Positions 1 to 9,167 of a stretch of 64,000 bases of DNA are shown here, piece after piece. A program made the position numbers and the translations under genes. This stretch comes from Sediminibacterium sp. Its GTDB lineage: Bacteria > Bacteroidota > Bacteroidia > Chitinophagales > Chitinophagaceae. The stretch is taken from contig NZ_JAHVAA010000004.1 in assembly GCF_019264485.1 (NCBI RefSeq), positions 62,001-126,000 of the forward strand. Direction: 5' to 3'. The notes under the pieces were generated by a model. The model saw only the letters and a program-made list of their open reading frames with translations, was not told where the DNA came from and made no database searches. Numbering within the stretch: the stretch's first letter is position 1; the number at the start of each line of letters is the position of its first letter.

Positions 1-412
1 GTTCACGCAGTGCTATCCTGAAATCTTCTTTCAGCTGATAAACGGTTTTACCGGCAATTTCTTCGAGGATATCTTTTGAACCATACTGCTGAATGGCAGC
101 ACGGATACGGTTATCGATGGTAGCATCAATTTCTTCTTCTGTTACCGTCAGTGAATCTTTTTCAGCCTGCAATATGAGTGCTTTCTGAATCAGTTGTCCT
201 TCCAGCACCTGGCATTCGGTTGGGATGATTACATTTTCCTGTCCCTGGTACTGGCGTTTCATATCAGATATGGCATTCAATATATCTGAACGAAGGATGA
301 TCCTGTCGCCTACCTGCCCAACAATTTTATCGGCTACCACTTTTTTGGTTTGTGCCATCACCGATACCATTCCGGCACCAAGTATAACAATTATCAGAAT
401 TACCTTTTTCAT
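1..412 (-). CDS. SurA-like peptidyl-prolyl isomerase, N-terminal part (cut by window edge)
   Basis: Periplasmic chaperone/peptidyl-prolyl isomerase that helps outer-membrane proteins fold. Only about 137 residues are inside the window; the catalytic parvulin domains would lie beyond position 1. The start MKKVILIIVILG...SVMAQ is a signal peptide. It is followed by KIVGQVGDRIILRSDI, the characteristic opening of the SurA N-terminal domain, and by helices ending in an EEIDATIDNRI segment typical of that domain. It is the last visible gene of the rimP-nusA-infB run on this strand, separated from infB by 224 bp that hold a nested inverted repeat, so it may have its own promoter. A second SurA paralogue often sits beside it in Bacteroidota; that cannot be seen here. 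Confidence 0.85.
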   Translation of the reverse strand, partial: MKKVILIIVILGAGMVSVMAQTKKVVADKIVGQVGDRIILRSDILNAISDMKRQYQGQENVIIPTECQVLEGQLIQKALILQAEKDSLTVTEEEIDATIDNRIRAAIQQYGSKDILEEIAGKTVYQLKEDFRIALRE

Positions 413-484
413 GCTTATTCTATGAACGTCAAATTTAGTTAATCGGGGCTTGTTTCCCAGATTGGGGGTTGGTTTTAACAAAAA

Positions 485-629
485 GCTACAAGTTGCAAGT
501 TTCAAGCCACAGGCTACGAATTGAATAAGAGTATGTCTATTATGAGATAAAAGGGAATGAACTCCATTGCTTAAATAGTATTCATTCCCTTCTACTAACT
601 TGAAACTTGTGGCTTGTAGCTTGAAGCTT
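485..629. repeat. Inverted pair of heptamer arrays around an inner hairpin
   Basis: The left array (485-521) reads as imperfect heptamers agctaca, agttgca, agtttca, agccaca. The right array (597-629), read on the other strand, gives agcttca, agctaca, agccaca, agtttca. They form a long imperfect stem. Inside lies a perfect 11-bp inverted repeat, AAGGGAATGAA (551-561) with TTCATTCCCTT (581-591). It sits downstream of infB, so it could act as a processing or termination structure. Confidence 0.8.
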
Positions 630-636
630 TATAACT

Positions 637-3546
637 CTATAAAGTTCTCTTCACTTCCTCTTCCTCAAATGCTTCCACGATATCTCCTACTTTCAGGTCG
701 TTGAAGTTTTTGATGGTCAGACCGCATTCCATATTCGATGCTACATCTTTTACATCGTCTTTGAAACGTTTCAGGCTGCCCAGTTCTGCTGCCTGTCCTT
801 CACCTTTCGGATATTCAACGATACCATCGCGGATAATACGGATCTTACTGTTCCGGCTGATTTTTCCTTCGAGTACAAAACATCCGGCAACGGTGGCTTT
901 ATCAAATTTGTATACTTCGCGTACTTCCACATTGGCGGTAATCTTCTCCTGTATTTTAGGCTCCAGCATCCCCTCCATCGCGCTTTTGATTTCATCGATG
1001 GCGGTGTAGATGATTGAGTACAGTTTAATTTCCACGCCTTCTGTTTCAGACAACCTGTTGGCCTGCATGGATGGTCGTACGTTAAAGCCTATGATGATGG
1101 CATCCGATGCGGTTGCCAGCAATACATCACTTTCAGAAATCTGACCCACACCTTTATGTACCACGCGTACCGCAATTTCTTCGGTTGATAATTTCTGTAA
1201 AGAATCGCTCAGGGCTTCTACCGAACCATCCACATCGCCCTTGATAATGATATTGAGTTCTTTAAAGTTACCCAATGCCAGTCGGCGACCAATCTCGTCA
1301 AGTGTAATATGTTTTCTTGCACGCAGTCCCTGTTCACGTAATATCTGTGCACGTTTGGTCGCTGTTTCTTTTGCTTCGGCTTCATCTTCAAATACTTTGA
1401 ATTTCTCACCGGCTTGTGGTGCTCCGTTCAGACCCAGTATAACAACAGGGGTAGATGGTGGCGCCACTTCAATGCGCTGGTTACGTTCATTGAACATGGC
1501 TTTTACACGTCCGTAGTGCTGACCGGAAACAATCAGGTCGCCCTGACGCAAGGTTCCGTTCTGTACCAGGATGGTAGCCACATAACCACGTCCTTTATCG
1601 AGTGATGCTTCAATGATGGTACCTGAAGCTTCTCTGTCTGGATTGGCTTTCAGGTCGAGCAGTTCAGCTTCCAGCAATACTTTTTCGAGGAGCAGATCAA
1701 CATTTAATCCCTGCTTGGCCGATAGTTCCTGGTTCTGGAACTTACCTCCCCATGCTTCTACCAGGATATTCATCTGTGATAACTGCTCATATATTTTCTG
1801 CGGATTGGCTCCGTCTTTATCGATCTTGTTTACCGCAAAAATCATCGGCACACTGGCAGCCTGTGAGTGGCTGATGGCTTCTCGTGTTTGTGGCATCACT
1901 GCATCATCTGCAGCTACTACAATGATGGATATATCTGTCACTTTTGCACCACGTGCACGCATGGCCGTAAATGCTTCGTGACCCGGTGTATCAAGGAATG
2001 TGATGGCTTTACCTGTAGGTAGTGTTACCTCATAGGCACCGATGTGCTGGGTAATACCTCCCGCTTCACCCGCTACCACATTGGCATTACGGATATAGTC
2101 GAGTAAGGATGTTTTACCATGATCCACGTGACCCATGATGGTTACAATTGGTGGTCTTGGAACCAGGTCTTCTTCACTGTCTTCATCCTGTTCATCATCA
2201 AACTCATCTGTTTCATCAACACCAATGAATTCTACTTCAAACCCATATTCACTTGCTACCAGTTCAATTACTTCTGCATCTAAACGCTGGTTGATGGATA
2301 CCATGATGCCCAGGTTCATACACTTTCCGATTACATCGGCAAAGCTTACATCCATGAGGTTGGCCAACTCACTTACGGTAACAAATTCTGTTACCTGCAG
2401 TTTATTGTCTTCACCCATTTCATTACCCATTGCTTCTGCAGCTTCATCGCGCTTGGCTCTTCTGTATTTGGCTTTCAGGCTTTTTCCGCGACCTCCTGTT
2501 CCGGCCAGTTTGGCCTGTGTTTCGCGTATTTTTTCCTGAATTGCTTTCTGATCAATTTCTTTGTCTTCAACAGGTCCGCCGCCTCTTCTGTTTCTATCGC
2601 GGTTACCGCCGCCACCGCCAGTTCTGTTTCCTCCACCCTGGTTACGGTTGAATCCACCACCGCCACCACCCTGGTTATTCCTGTTATTGGCAGGAACAAT
2701 CGGACGATTCGGTCCGCTTACCGGACGTCCATCCGGACCAACTTGTGGAGGGGGAGGTGTACCACCTTCTTTTTTGTCAACAGGAATACGTTTACGCTTG
2801 CGCTTCTCGTCTCTTGCTGCAGGTTTGGGTCGGGTATCGCTGTTTACGGGTAATTCAATTTTACCAAGGATCTTGGGGCCTTCCAGTTTTTCTGCCCTGA
2901 TATTTTCAATCACAGGCGGTGCATCTATTTCCTCAGGAGCTGCGGGAACAACCGGTGCCGGTGGTTCCGGAACAACAGCCGGGGCAGGTTCTGCTTTTTT
3001 GGCTTTTGGTGCAGGTGCAGGAGTTTCAGCAGGGGCTTCTTCTTTTTTCTTAGACGCTTTTTTAGGACGTGTAGAAGAGTCGATAGTAGACAGATCGATT
3101 TTGTTGATCACTTTCGGTGCCTCAATTTCGGGCGCTTCTGCTTTTACTACTTCTGCCGGTGCTGCTTTTACCTCTATCTCAGGTGCGGGCTCTGCAGGCT
3201 TGGCTTCTACTACAAGTTCTGCTTTTACTTCGGGTTTTGGCTCTTCTTTTGGCGGAGCTTTTTTCTCTTCTTTTTTTACAAAAGAAATTTCTTCCTCATC
3301 TTTTTTCTTCTTTGCTTCTGCCTGAGCGGCTTTAGGTATTTCTACCTGATCGGCCTTGTTTTTGGCTACCTTATCTCCCTGGAACTCTGCCTGTAGGGCA
3401 TAGTATTGGTCTTCCGAAAGCTTGGCGGTAGGCTTCAGGTCATCTTTAGTAAATCCTTTCTTCACCAAAAAGTCAATCAGGGTATCCTGACCAATATTAA
3501 ACTCTTTGGCGGCTGCTAACAGTCTTGGTAATTTCAGTTCTGACAT
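637..3546 (-). CDS. infB: Translation initiation factor IF-2
   Basis: GTPase that brings initiator tRNA to the small ribosomal subunit. It has 969 residues. The first 60 hold an IF2_N-type helical domain ([18 protein letters not shown]). Residues 65-330 are a low-complexity linker rich in K, E, A and P that ends in glycine/arginine/asparagine-rich runs. A second IF2_N-like segment ([21 protein letters not shown]) precedes the G domain. The G1 motif GHVDHGKT lies near residue 470, with DTPGHEAF (G3) and NKID (G4) following, then the beta-barrel and C-terminal initiator-tRNA-binding domains. The long basic linker is usual for this phylum. It follows nusA after 131 bp in the standard rimP-nusA-infB order. 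Confidence 0.98.
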   Translation of the reverse strand: MSELKLPRLLAAAKEFNIGQDTLIDFLVKKGFTKDDLKPTAKLSEDQYYALQAEFQGDKVAKNKADQVEIPKAAQAEAKKKKDEEEISFVKKEEKKAPPKEEPKPEVKAELVVEAKPAEPAPEIEVKAAPAEVVKAEAPEIEAPKVINKIDLSTIDSSTRPKKASKKKEEAPAETPAPAPKAKKAEPAPAVVPEPPAPVVPAAPEEIDAPPVIENIRAEKLEGPKILGKIELPVNSDTRPKPAARDEKRKRKRIPVDKKEGGTPPPPQVGPDGRPVSGPNRPIVPANNRNNQGGGGGGFNRNQGGGNRTGGGGGNRDRNRRGGGPVEDKEIDQKAIQEKIRETQAKLAGTGGRGKSLKAKYRRAKRDEAAEAMGNEMGEDNKLQVTEFVTVSELANLMDVSFADVIGKCMNLGIMVSINQRLDAEVIELVASEYGFEVEFIGVDETDEFDDEQDEDSEEDLVPRPPIVTIMGHVDHGKTSLLDYIRNANVVAGEAGGITQHIGAYEVTLPTGKAITFLDTPGHEAFTAMRARGAKVTDISIIVVAADDAVMPQTREAISHSQAASVPMIFAVNKIDKDGANPQKIYEQLSQMNILVEAWGGKFQNQELSAKQGLNVDLLLEKVLLEAELLDLKANPDREASGTIIEASLDKGRGYVATILVQNGTLRQGDLIVSGQHYGRVKAMFNERNQRIEVAPPSTPVVILGLNGAPQAGEKFKVFEDEAEAKETATKRAQILREQGLRARKHITLDEIGRRLALGNFKELNIIIKGDVDGSVEALSDSLQKLSTEEIAVRVVHKGVGQISESDVLLATASDAIIIGFNVRPSMQANRLSETEGVEIKLYSIIYTAIDEIKSAMEGMLEPKIQEKITANVEVREVYKFDKATVAGCFVLEGKISRNSKIRIIRDGIVEYPKGEGQAAELGSLKRFKDDVKDVASNMECGLTIKNFNDLKVGDIVEAFEEEEVKRTL

Positions 3547-3556
3547 TCAAAGTTTT

Positions 3557-3612
3557 TTGGTCCATGGTCCATAGTGATTGGCCCATGGACTATGGACCAT
3601 CGTCCATGGACA
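3557..3612. repeat. Heptamer-repeat hairpin (GGTCCAT family)
   Basis: Between nusA and infB. The sequence divides cleanly into heptamers ggtccat, ggtccat, agtgatt, ggcccat, ggactat, ggaccat, cgtccat, ggacaat. The two halves are mutually inverted, so the transcript would fold into a long hairpin with alternatives. It lies inside an operon and is more likely a repeat element or processing site than a true terminator. Confidence 0.8.
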
Positions 3613-3677
3613 ATTATCTGGTAGCTAATCTGTAGGATTTTCTTTTCCCCGGACAAATATAGCTTCTTAATAGCTGC

Positions 3678-4928
3678 TTATTCCTCTCTGTCGAATTCTT
3701 CCTGTAAGATTCTTCTTACTTCTTCGATGGTTTCTTTTTCCAGATCGGTTCTTCTTTCCAGTTCTTCTGCTGTCAGGTTCAGGATGCTGCGGGCTGTGTC
3801 GCAACCGATGCGTTTGAATTCATCAATTACCCATGGCTCGATCTCATCACTAAATTCATCCAGGTCTATATCAAATTCATCCACCACTTCTTCATCTTCC
3901 CTGAACACATCAATTTCATAACCGGTAAGTTCACATGCCAGTTTGATGTTTACCCCGCGGCGTCCGATGGCCAGTGAAACCTGGTCGGCTTTGAGGTATA
4001 CTTCTGCATGTTTCTTATCATTGTCCAGTTCCATATAGCTGATTTTAGCCGGCGTTAAGGAACGCTGGATCAATAACTGGATATTGGTAGTGAAATTGAT
4101 TACATCAATATTTTCATTCTTCAGTTCGCGAACGATACCGTGTATACGGCTTCCTTTCATACCCACGCAGGCACCAACAGGATCAATACGATCGTCGTAA
4201 GATTCTACGGCTACTTTTGCGCGCTCTCCCGGATCGCGTACAATTTTCTTGATGGCAATAAGACCATCGAAAATTTCAGGCACTTCAATCTCCAGAAGTT
4301 TAGCCAGGAATGTAGGACTGGTTCTTGAAAGGATGATAACCGGTGTATTATTTTTCAGGTCTACACGTTCTACCACAGCACGGATATTTTCTCCTTTTTT
4401 GAAGTAGTCCTGTGGAATCTGTTCAGATTTTGGCAGGATCAGTTCATTGCCTTCTTCATCCAGGAGTAATACCTCTTTTTTCCATACCTGGTAAACTTCA
4501 GCGCTGATAATTTCGCCGATACGATCACCATATTTTTTAATCAGTACATTCTTTTTCAGGTCGCTGATACGGCTTGCCAGTGTTTGTTTGGCGGCGAGGA
4601 TGGCGCGACGGCCAAAGTCAACCATATCAACCTCTTCATAGAGTTCTTCCCCTACTTCAAAGTCGGGTTCTATTTTTACTGCATCTGTATAACCTACTTC
4701 TGCCAGTGGATCAATTACCTCTCCATCTTCTACAATCATTCTTCGGCGAATAATTTCCAGGTCACCTTTCTCTGCGTTTACGATTACATCGAAATTTTCA
4801 TCGCTGCCATATTTCTTACGGAGCAGGGTTTTGAATACGTCTTCCACCACTTTCATCATCGTGGGACGATCGATATTTTCTGCGTCTTTAAATTCCTGGA
4901 ACGCTTCAATGAGGTTGATACTAGCCAT
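3678..4928 (-). CDS. nusA: Transcription termination/antitermination factor NusA
   Basis: RNA-polymerase-bound elongation factor controlling pausing, termination and antitermination. Its 416 residues show the expected order: an N-terminal polymerase-binding domain (1-130), an S1 domain (about 135-200, GDRIGEIISAEVYQVW), then KH1 and KH2 (about 230-350, with GACVGMKGSRIHGIVREL and AIGRRGVNIKLACEL). An acidic tail follows with one helix-hairpin segment (ARSILNLTAEELERRTDL). It lacks the duplicated C-terminal acidic repeats of E. coli NusA, which is normal for this phylum. It lies between rimP and infB, the conserved gene order. Confidence 0.97.
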   Translation of the reverse strand: MASINLIEAFQEFKDAENIDRPTMMKVVEDVFKTLLRKKYGSDENFDVIVNAEKGDLEIIRRRMIVEDGEVIDPLAEVGYTDAVKIEPDFEVGEELYEEVDMVDFGRRAILAAKQTLASRISDLKKNVLIKKYGDRIGEIISAEVYQVWKKEVLLLDEEGNELILPKSEQIPQDYFKKGENIRAVVERVDLKNNTPVIILSRTSPTFLAKLLEIEVPEIFDGLIAIKKIVRDPGERAKVAVESYDDRIDPVGACVGMKGSRIHGIVRELKNENIDVINFTTNIQLLIQRSLTPAKISYMELDNDKKHAEVYLKADQVSLAIGRRGVNIKLACELTGYEIDVFREDEEVVDEFDIDLDEFSDEIEPWVIDEFKRIGCDTARSILNLTAEELERRTDLEKETIEEVRRILQEEFDREE

Positions 4929-4953
4929 GTCTTTAGTTTTAGAAATTCAGAAG

Positions 4954-4987
4954 ACAAGCTTCAAGCTTCAGGCTTCAAGCTACAAGT
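4954..4987. repeat. Heptamer array between rimP and nusA
   Basis: Five imperfect heptamers in one direction: acaagct, tcaagct, tcaggct, tcaagct, acaagtc. The words match those of the array at 485-629, so the same family occurs twice in this operon. Here only one arm is present, without an inverted partner. Confidence 0.75.
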
Positions 4988-4996
4988 CTTACAGAA

Positions 4997-5467
4997 TCAG
5001 AATTTGATTTGAACTGTTGTTGATTTTATATGATTGAATGGAATAACCAGTTGTTGTGTTACTGCTTTTTTACCTTTGCCTTCCGTATGTTCTACTATGA
5101 TATCGGCTTCGGTTACTTCGAGCAGTTTCCCTTCCTTTTTGGTGCCATCCAGAAACAAGACTTCAATAAAACGGCCAATATTCTTTTTATACTGGCGATA
5201 CAATTTCAAAGGTTCATCTAAACCCGGTGATGATACTTCCAGCGAAAATTCACCTTCCGGATACATCCCTGTTTCTTCTATGAGCTTGTAGAGTTTCCTG
5301 TTAAAGGATACACATTTCTCAATGGCGAGCCCCTCATCACCATCCAAAAACACTTTAATATTACTGGTGGGTTTAATGCGTACCGATACCAGGAAATAGG
5401 CTGTTTCGTCAGCCAGCATTGCTGTAATCAGCCCTTCGATCCTTGAAATTTCTGTTTCTGTTGACAT
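4997..5467 (-). CDS. rimP: Ribosome maturation factor RimP
   Basis: Assembly factor for the 30S subunit. About 156 residues, starting at MSTETEISRIEGLI; an upstream in-frame start at 5566 would run through an intergenic hairpin and lacks conservation-like sequence, so it was rejected. The conserved SLEVSSPGLDEPLK motif and the preceding FNRKLYKLIEE region identify the family. The C-terminal half is the SH3-like domain (RFIEVLFLDGTKKEGKLLEV). It is the first gene of the rimP-nusA-infB operon. A perfect 11-bp hairpin with a 4-nt loop lies just 12 bp upstream of the start and may affect its translation. Confidence 0.92.
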   Translation of the reverse strand: MSTETEISRIEGLITAMLADETAYFLVSVRIKPTSNIKVFLDGDEGLAIEKCVSFNRKLYKLIEETGMYPEGEFSLEVSSPGLDEPLKLYRQYKKNIGRFIEVLFLDGTKKEGKLLEVTEADIIVEHTEGKGKKAVTQQLVIPFNHIKSTTVQIKF

Positions 5468-5478
5468 ATTTAAATAGA

Positions 5479-5504
5479 AGAAGGGAACGCTTCCGTTCCC
5501 TTCT
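5479..5504 (-). promoter_or_regulatory. Hairpin in the rimP leader
   Basis: Perfect 11-bp stem AGAAGGGAACG/CGTTCCCTTCT with a four-base loop. Its base lies 11 bases from the rimP start codon. No T-run follows, so it is not a simple terminator. A related AAGGGAA-containing stem lies at 551-591 in the same operon. A role in RNA stability, autogenous control or merely repeat origin is possible. Confidence 0.5.
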
Positions 5505-5566
5505 ATTGTTCTTTTCCAAGTGCAAATGTAGGGTAAAACAGGCTTATGTTCCAAATTTCTTCCCAC

Positions 5567-5614
5567 CCCTGCTCTTCCTGTTCCGGACTTAAGTCCGGAG
5601 CAGGAAGAGCAGGG
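5567..5614. repeat. 48-bp near-perfect palindrome
   Basis: Arms CCCTGCTCTTCCTG (5567-5580) and CAGGAAGAGCAGGG (5601-5614) enclose a perfect 18-bp palindrome TCCGGACTTAAGTCCGGA (5582-5599). Across 24-bp arms only the pair 5581/5600 is not complementary. It lies between divergent rimP and the small gene at 5643. It could form a cruciform or block read-through in both directions. Confidence 0.85.
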
Positions 5615-5642
5615 AGAAGGGAGAATGTTTTATTTTTGTGTG

Positions 5643-5879
5643 ATGAAAATTATTTTATGGGGTCTGCTTATATACTTATTGTACAACCTGATTTTCAAGG
5701 TAGTGGTACCGGCCAGTAAAATCGCCTCACAGATGAAGGATAAAGTACGTGAAATGCAGCAGCAACAGGAAGAAGCCCGCAAAAAATTTGAGCAACAACA
5801 GCAATACCAGCAACAGGCTCAAAAAGCCACAGAAGTAAGGAAAGACGAGGATTATATTGATTTTGAGGAGATAAAGTAG
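5643..5879 (+). CDS. Small single-pass membrane protein, DUF4834-like
   Basis: Protein of 78 residues with one N-terminal transmembrane helix (MKIILWGLLIYLLYNLIFKVV). A charged, glutamine-rich helical stretch (MQQQQEEARKKFEQQQQ) follows, then an acidic tail DYIDFEEIK. This arrangement and the tail match my memory of DUF4834, a Bacteroidota family of unknown function. The start at MKIILWG is preferred over one 18 bases upstream because it opens directly with the hydrophobic helix. It is transcribed alone, divergent from rimP, and ends just before a heptamer repeat. Confidence 0.65.
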   Translation: MKIILWGLLIYLLYNLIFKVVVPASKIASQMKDKVREMQQQQEEARKKFEQQQQYQQQAQKATEVRKDEDYIDFEEIK

Positions 5880-5914
5880 TGAGTAGTGAGTAGTCAATAG
5901 TGAGTCGGTAGTCT
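5879..5914. repeat. Heptamer array (AGTGAGT family)
   Basis: The gap between two convergent genes is filled by heptamers agtgagt, agtgagt, agtcaat, agtgagt, cggtagt. It begins at the stop codon of the upstream gene. Same architecture as the other heptamer elements, with a different word. Confidence 0.7.
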
Positions 5915-5930
5915 TATTGTCTAACCACTA

Positions 5931-6545
5931 TTACAACCCCAGCTCCTGTAATACCATTCCAGGCTCGAGCCAGAGCGTTTGCAGACCGGCCTCTTTGGCT
6001 CCGTTAATATTTTTAAAAGTGTCATCTATAAAAAGGGTTTCTCCCGGAAGAAGGTTTTCCAGCTCCATAATTTTTGTGTAGGATGCCGCATAGGGTTTCC
6101 GCAGCCCCAGCTCATGCGAATAATAGGCCCTGCGGAAATACTGATTGAAGTTTTTTCCTTCAAATGTATCTTCAAACATTTTCATAAAGCATTGATAATG
6201 AATGATATTAGTATTTGAATAGAGATAAACCGGGTATTTTCTTCCGATTGCCTCCAACCATTCCAGCCTGTTTGGCGGGAAATCGAGCAATAAGGCATTC
6301 CAGGCTTTTTCAATGGCTTCATCAGCCAGTGATGTTCCGGTTTCTGCCCTGAAACGGTTATAAAAAGTTTTCGGATCAATCCTTCCTGTTTCCAGGTCCT
6401 CAAAGAGGGTATTGGAGAACTGCTGGTTGAAGCGCTGATCAAAATCGGTGATACCCAAATCAATAAATGCTTTTTCTGTTAGCTGGTAATTGATATCGAG
6501 AAAAACACCACCAAGATCGAAGAGTATATTTTTGATGCTGGTCAT
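5931..6545 (-). CDS. HAD-superfamily phosphatase (YihX-like)
   Basis: Soluble haloacid-dehalogenase-type hydrolase of 204 residues, probably acting on a small phosphorylated metabolite. Motif I is FDLGGVFLDI near residue 10, motif II is the LYSNTN segment near 108, the motif III lysine is in GLRKPYAASY, and motif IV is LFIDDTFKNINGA. The DLGGV form of motif I and the GLRKP context resemble the YihX sugar-phosphatase branch. It is followed on the opposite side by a convergent gene 51 bp away. The substrate cannot be read from the sequence. Confidence 0.85.
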   Translation of the reverse strand: MTSIKNILFDLGGVFLDINYQLTEKAFIDLGITDFDQRFNQQFSNTLFEDLETGRIDPKTFYNRFRAETGTSLADEAIEKAWNALLLDFPPNRLEWLEAIGRKYPVYLYSNTNIIHYQCFMKMFEDTFEGKNFNQYFRRAYYSHELGLRKPYAASYTKIMELENLLPGETLFIDDTFKNINGAKEAGLQTLWLEPGMVLQELGL

Positions 6546-6720
6546 GTTACAAAGCTACCACATGGTTTTTAAGTGTCAGTTTTCTTCAAGTCAATTAACC
6601 AAGTTCATACATATTTTAACCAAGAAGCTGGTTTCATAAAACGCGAAAGTCTTAAACAGTAAATTCATCTTCAGTACCGGAATGAGCTCATCTGACATTC
6701 ACTTTCAAAACAAGCCAACC

Positions 6721-8115
6721 ATGTTAAGCAAGCAATTACTGAAAACATTTTACCTGTTATTATTACCCGCCTGCGTATGGGCACAGGGTGGTAATAATAC
6801 GCCTCCTCCCGAACCTTTTGCACGCATTAAAAAACCGGGTGAAAAAGAATTGTATATCCCCGGTAAAGTATTCCGCATTCCAGATAACAATAATTATAAC
6901 AGCGATACCAGTGAGTTTAGTTATTCGAGAATGGTAGAGTCAAAAAATATTGTAGTCTTCTGGTCAAAAGAATTTGGTCAGGACCCGATGACTAATCCTG
7001 TTGAAACAAAACGTTTCAATGTACAGGATGCTGTAAAAGAGCTGGAGCGTTTTTATGATTTTTATGTAAACAAACTTAAACTGGTGGTAAAAGGAAAATC
7101 AAATACCGATCAGTATAAAATGATTCTTTATGTTATTGGCGGCAGTGGTGCCACAGCATTTGGAGGTGGTACAGAAAACAAGATTGGTTTATTGTGGACA
7201 CCTGCAGCACGTATGAGTAAAGCACCTTATGGTGCGTTGGCGCATGAACTCGGACATTCCTTTCAATACATGATTCGCGCCGATAATGGCCGCGGACCCG
7301 GCGGACCAATTTCTGAAATGTCGGCCCAATATATGTTGTGGCAGGTGTACCCGGAATGGATGACTTTTGAAAATTATCACCTCAAAGATTTTATGAAGAA
7401 AACGCATTTTGCTTTTCTGCATCCTACCAATATGTATCATTCACCTTATGTATTTGAATACTGGTCGAATAACCGTGGTATTGAATTTTTTGGTGAGTTT
7501 TCCCGAGCCACTTTAACTGGTGAAGATCCGGTAACCACTTATAAACGTATCACCAATCTTTCACAGGAACAATTCAATGATGAAATGTTTGATGCATCGC
7601 GTCGTTTCATTACGTGGGACATGAAACGTATTGAGCAGGTAGCCAAACCTTATGCCAATCAACATTTCACTGTGATGAGAACAGCTGCAGATGGATGGTT
7701 CAGAATTGATAGTGCCAATTGTCCACAGAACTACGGTTACAATGGTATACAATTAAAAGTACCGGAAGCCGGTACAACCCTTACACTCGAGTTTAAAGGA
7801 TTAGCAGGTACTACCGGATACAATGCTGTTAAAACCGATAAAGCAGGATGGCGTTATGGTTTTGTAGCTTATCAGAGAAATGGTAAACGTGTATATGGTG
7901 ATGTGGGAAAAGAGGCAAATGGAACTTTGAAATTTAAAGTGCCCAAAGACACAGAATTTCTCTGGTTAACAGTGATGGGTGCCCCAACAGAACACTGGCC
8001 CATTCCCGGCAGACCAAGAAACCCGACTCCCAATGCAGCTCCTGTTCTCGAAGAACAGTGGCCCTATCAAATTAAGTTAACAGGAACCGGTTTGGTAGAT
8101 TCCATTATCAAATAA
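6721..8115 (+). CDS. Secreted HELGH-motif protein, DUF6055-like
   Basis: Protein of 464 residues with a signal peptide ending at VWAQ. The start at MLSKQLLKTFY is preferred to one 39 bases upstream because it begins the signal peptide. Residues near 165-180 contain LAHELGHSFQYM, an HExxH zinc-binding motif, with a possible downstream acidic ligand in the GGPISEMSAQYMLW segment, the pattern of gluzincin-type peptidases. The overall pattern (NIVVFWSKEFG near the start, the ERFYDFYVNKLKL helix) resembles DUF6055, a family of unknown function. The C-terminal third looks beta-rich. It may be a secreted metallopeptidase or a domain that kept only the fold. Confidence 0.6.
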   Translation: MLSKQLLKTFYLLLLPACVWAQGGNNTPPPEPFARIKKPGEKELYIPGKVFRIPDNNNYNSDTSEFSYSRMVESKNIVVFWSKEFGQDPMTNPVETKRFNVQDAVKELERFYDFYVNKLKLVVKGKSNTDQYKMILYVIGGSGATAFGGGTENKIGLLWTPAARMSKAPYGALAHELGHSFQYMIRADNGRGPGGPISEMSAQYMLWQVYPEWMTFENYHLKDFMKKTHFAFLHPTNMYHSPYVFEYWSNNRGIEFFGEFSRATLTGEDPVTTYKRITNLSQEQFNDEMFDASRRFITWDMKRIEQVAKPYANQHFTVMRTAADGWFRIDSANCPQNYGYNGIQLKVPEAGTTLTLEFKGLAGTTGYNAVKTDKAGWRYGFVAYQRNGKRVYGDVGKEANGTLKFKVPKDTEFLWLTVMGAPTEHWPIPGRPRNPTPNAAPVLEEQWPYQIKLTGTGLVDSIIK

Positions 8116-8121
8116 TCAATC

Positions 8122-8213
8122 CTCTGCGAAATTCTCCGTGCCCTCATCTTCTCTGCGGTAAATTTACTCGAATGTTCACCGCAGAGAAAGAAGTTAACAG
8201 AGGTTTCGCAGAG
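8122..8213. repeat. CGCAGAG-type inverted repeat between convergent genes
   Basis: Arms 8122-8159 and 8177-8213 pair through CTCTGCGAAA with TTTCGCAGAG and TTCTCTGCGGT with ACCGCAGAGAA. It exactly fills the space between two convergent stop codons (8115 and 8218), so it may serve as a two-way terminator. The words resemble the widespread CGCAGAG repeats seen in many environmental bacteria (from memory). Confidence 0.75.
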
Positions 8214-8217
8214 TCGT

Positions 8218-9096
8218 TTACAGGATATCATTTGCTGTTATTACTTTTTGGATTGCTGCTTCTGTATCGTTGAATGGTCCGGAAGCGGCAATTTTTATAG
8301 CGGCCATGGCGGCGCCAAATGCGCCTGCATAAGCAATGTCTGCTTCTTTCAAACGTTGATACAGGTAGCCTGCCATATAAGTATCGCCACAGCCTGTTGC
8401 ATCTTTTGTAATGGTTGGTTTGTAGGCTGGTATTTTATACAACTTTTTTCCATCATAGATCAATGATCCTTTACTGCCTGATGTAATGACTACTTCTTTT
8501 ACACCCCAGTCGAATAATCTTTTTGCAGCCGTTTCCATCTTTGTATCACCCGTTAATGTCTCTGCCTCTGTTTCGCTGGCTTTAAGGATGGATATATAGG
8601 GCAGTGCTTTTTGTTTGTCGTTCCAGTCTGTGGGTATTACTGATTCGTTTTTCACTTCCCGCAAATACCCCTGTACATCCAATGATACTGTTGCATTTTT
8701 TGCAAGGTGTTGAATCAGGTCTATTGAGATATCGTTTGCCAGTAGCGGACCAAGATGAATGTATTTCGACCGAACATTCTGGAGTTCTTGTATCTGAAAA
8801 GGATCTGCTTTATGTAATACTTTTTGTATCCTGTTATCACTTTTATCAGGGTAGATATTCTCAAAATAAACAGTATGTGTACTGGCCAAAACAGTTGTTT
8901 CAATGCCTGCATTTTTCAGTTCATCCACAAATACATCATCTTCTTTTGCCAGTGCAGTTATTAAATGATAATGGACAGGCAATGATTTAACAGCATGCGA
9001 AAAATAAAATGAAGTTCCACCGGCCATATGTACGGTATGGTCGGGTGTTACAATTTTATCATGTGTGAGATGGCCTATGCAACAGAGATCGTACAT
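8218..9096 (-). CDS. PfkB-family carbohydrate kinase
   Basis: Sugar or nucleoside kinase of the ribokinase fold, 292 residues, cytoplasmic. The N-terminal substrate region holds MAGGTSFYFSHAV, a GG motif as in PfkB enzymes. The C-terminal signature ATGCGDTYMAGYLYQRL contains the catalytic GD and the anion hole, with KDATGCGD giving the expected context. VVITSGSKGSLIYDGKKL precedes it as in other members. The substrate cannot be told; ribose, adenosine or inositol-type kinases are all plausible. It is monocistronic, facing convergently into the DUF6055-like gene. Confidence 0.9.
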   Translation of the reverse strand: MYDLCCIGHLTHDKIVTPDHTVHMAGGTSFYFSHAVKSLPVHYHLITALAKEDDVFVDELKNAGIETTVLASTHTVYFENIYPDKSDNRIQKVLHKADPFQIQELQNVRSKYIHLGPLLANDISIDLIQHLAKNATVSLDVQGYLREVKNESVIPTDWNDKQKALPYISILKASETEAETLTGDTKMETAAKRLFDWGVKEVVITSGSKGSLIYDGKKLYKIPAYKPTITKDATGCGDTYMAGYLYQRLKEADIAYAGAFGAAMAAIKIAASGPFNDTEAAIQKVITANDIL

Positions 9097-9167
9097 AAAG
9101 TTGAAATACTTCGATCAACAAGATACTAAGTAGCCTGTAAATGGAGAACTCTTACACGTTCTGACAA

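Noticed and set aside
2561-3325. Long plus-strand frame antisense to infB
   Set aside because: Composition (runs of P, S, G, A) is the complement of the repetitive infB linker; a shadow frame.
4997-5566. Longer start for rimP at 5566
   Set aside because: The extra 33 codons run through the leader hairpin and have no resemblance to the RimP N-terminus.
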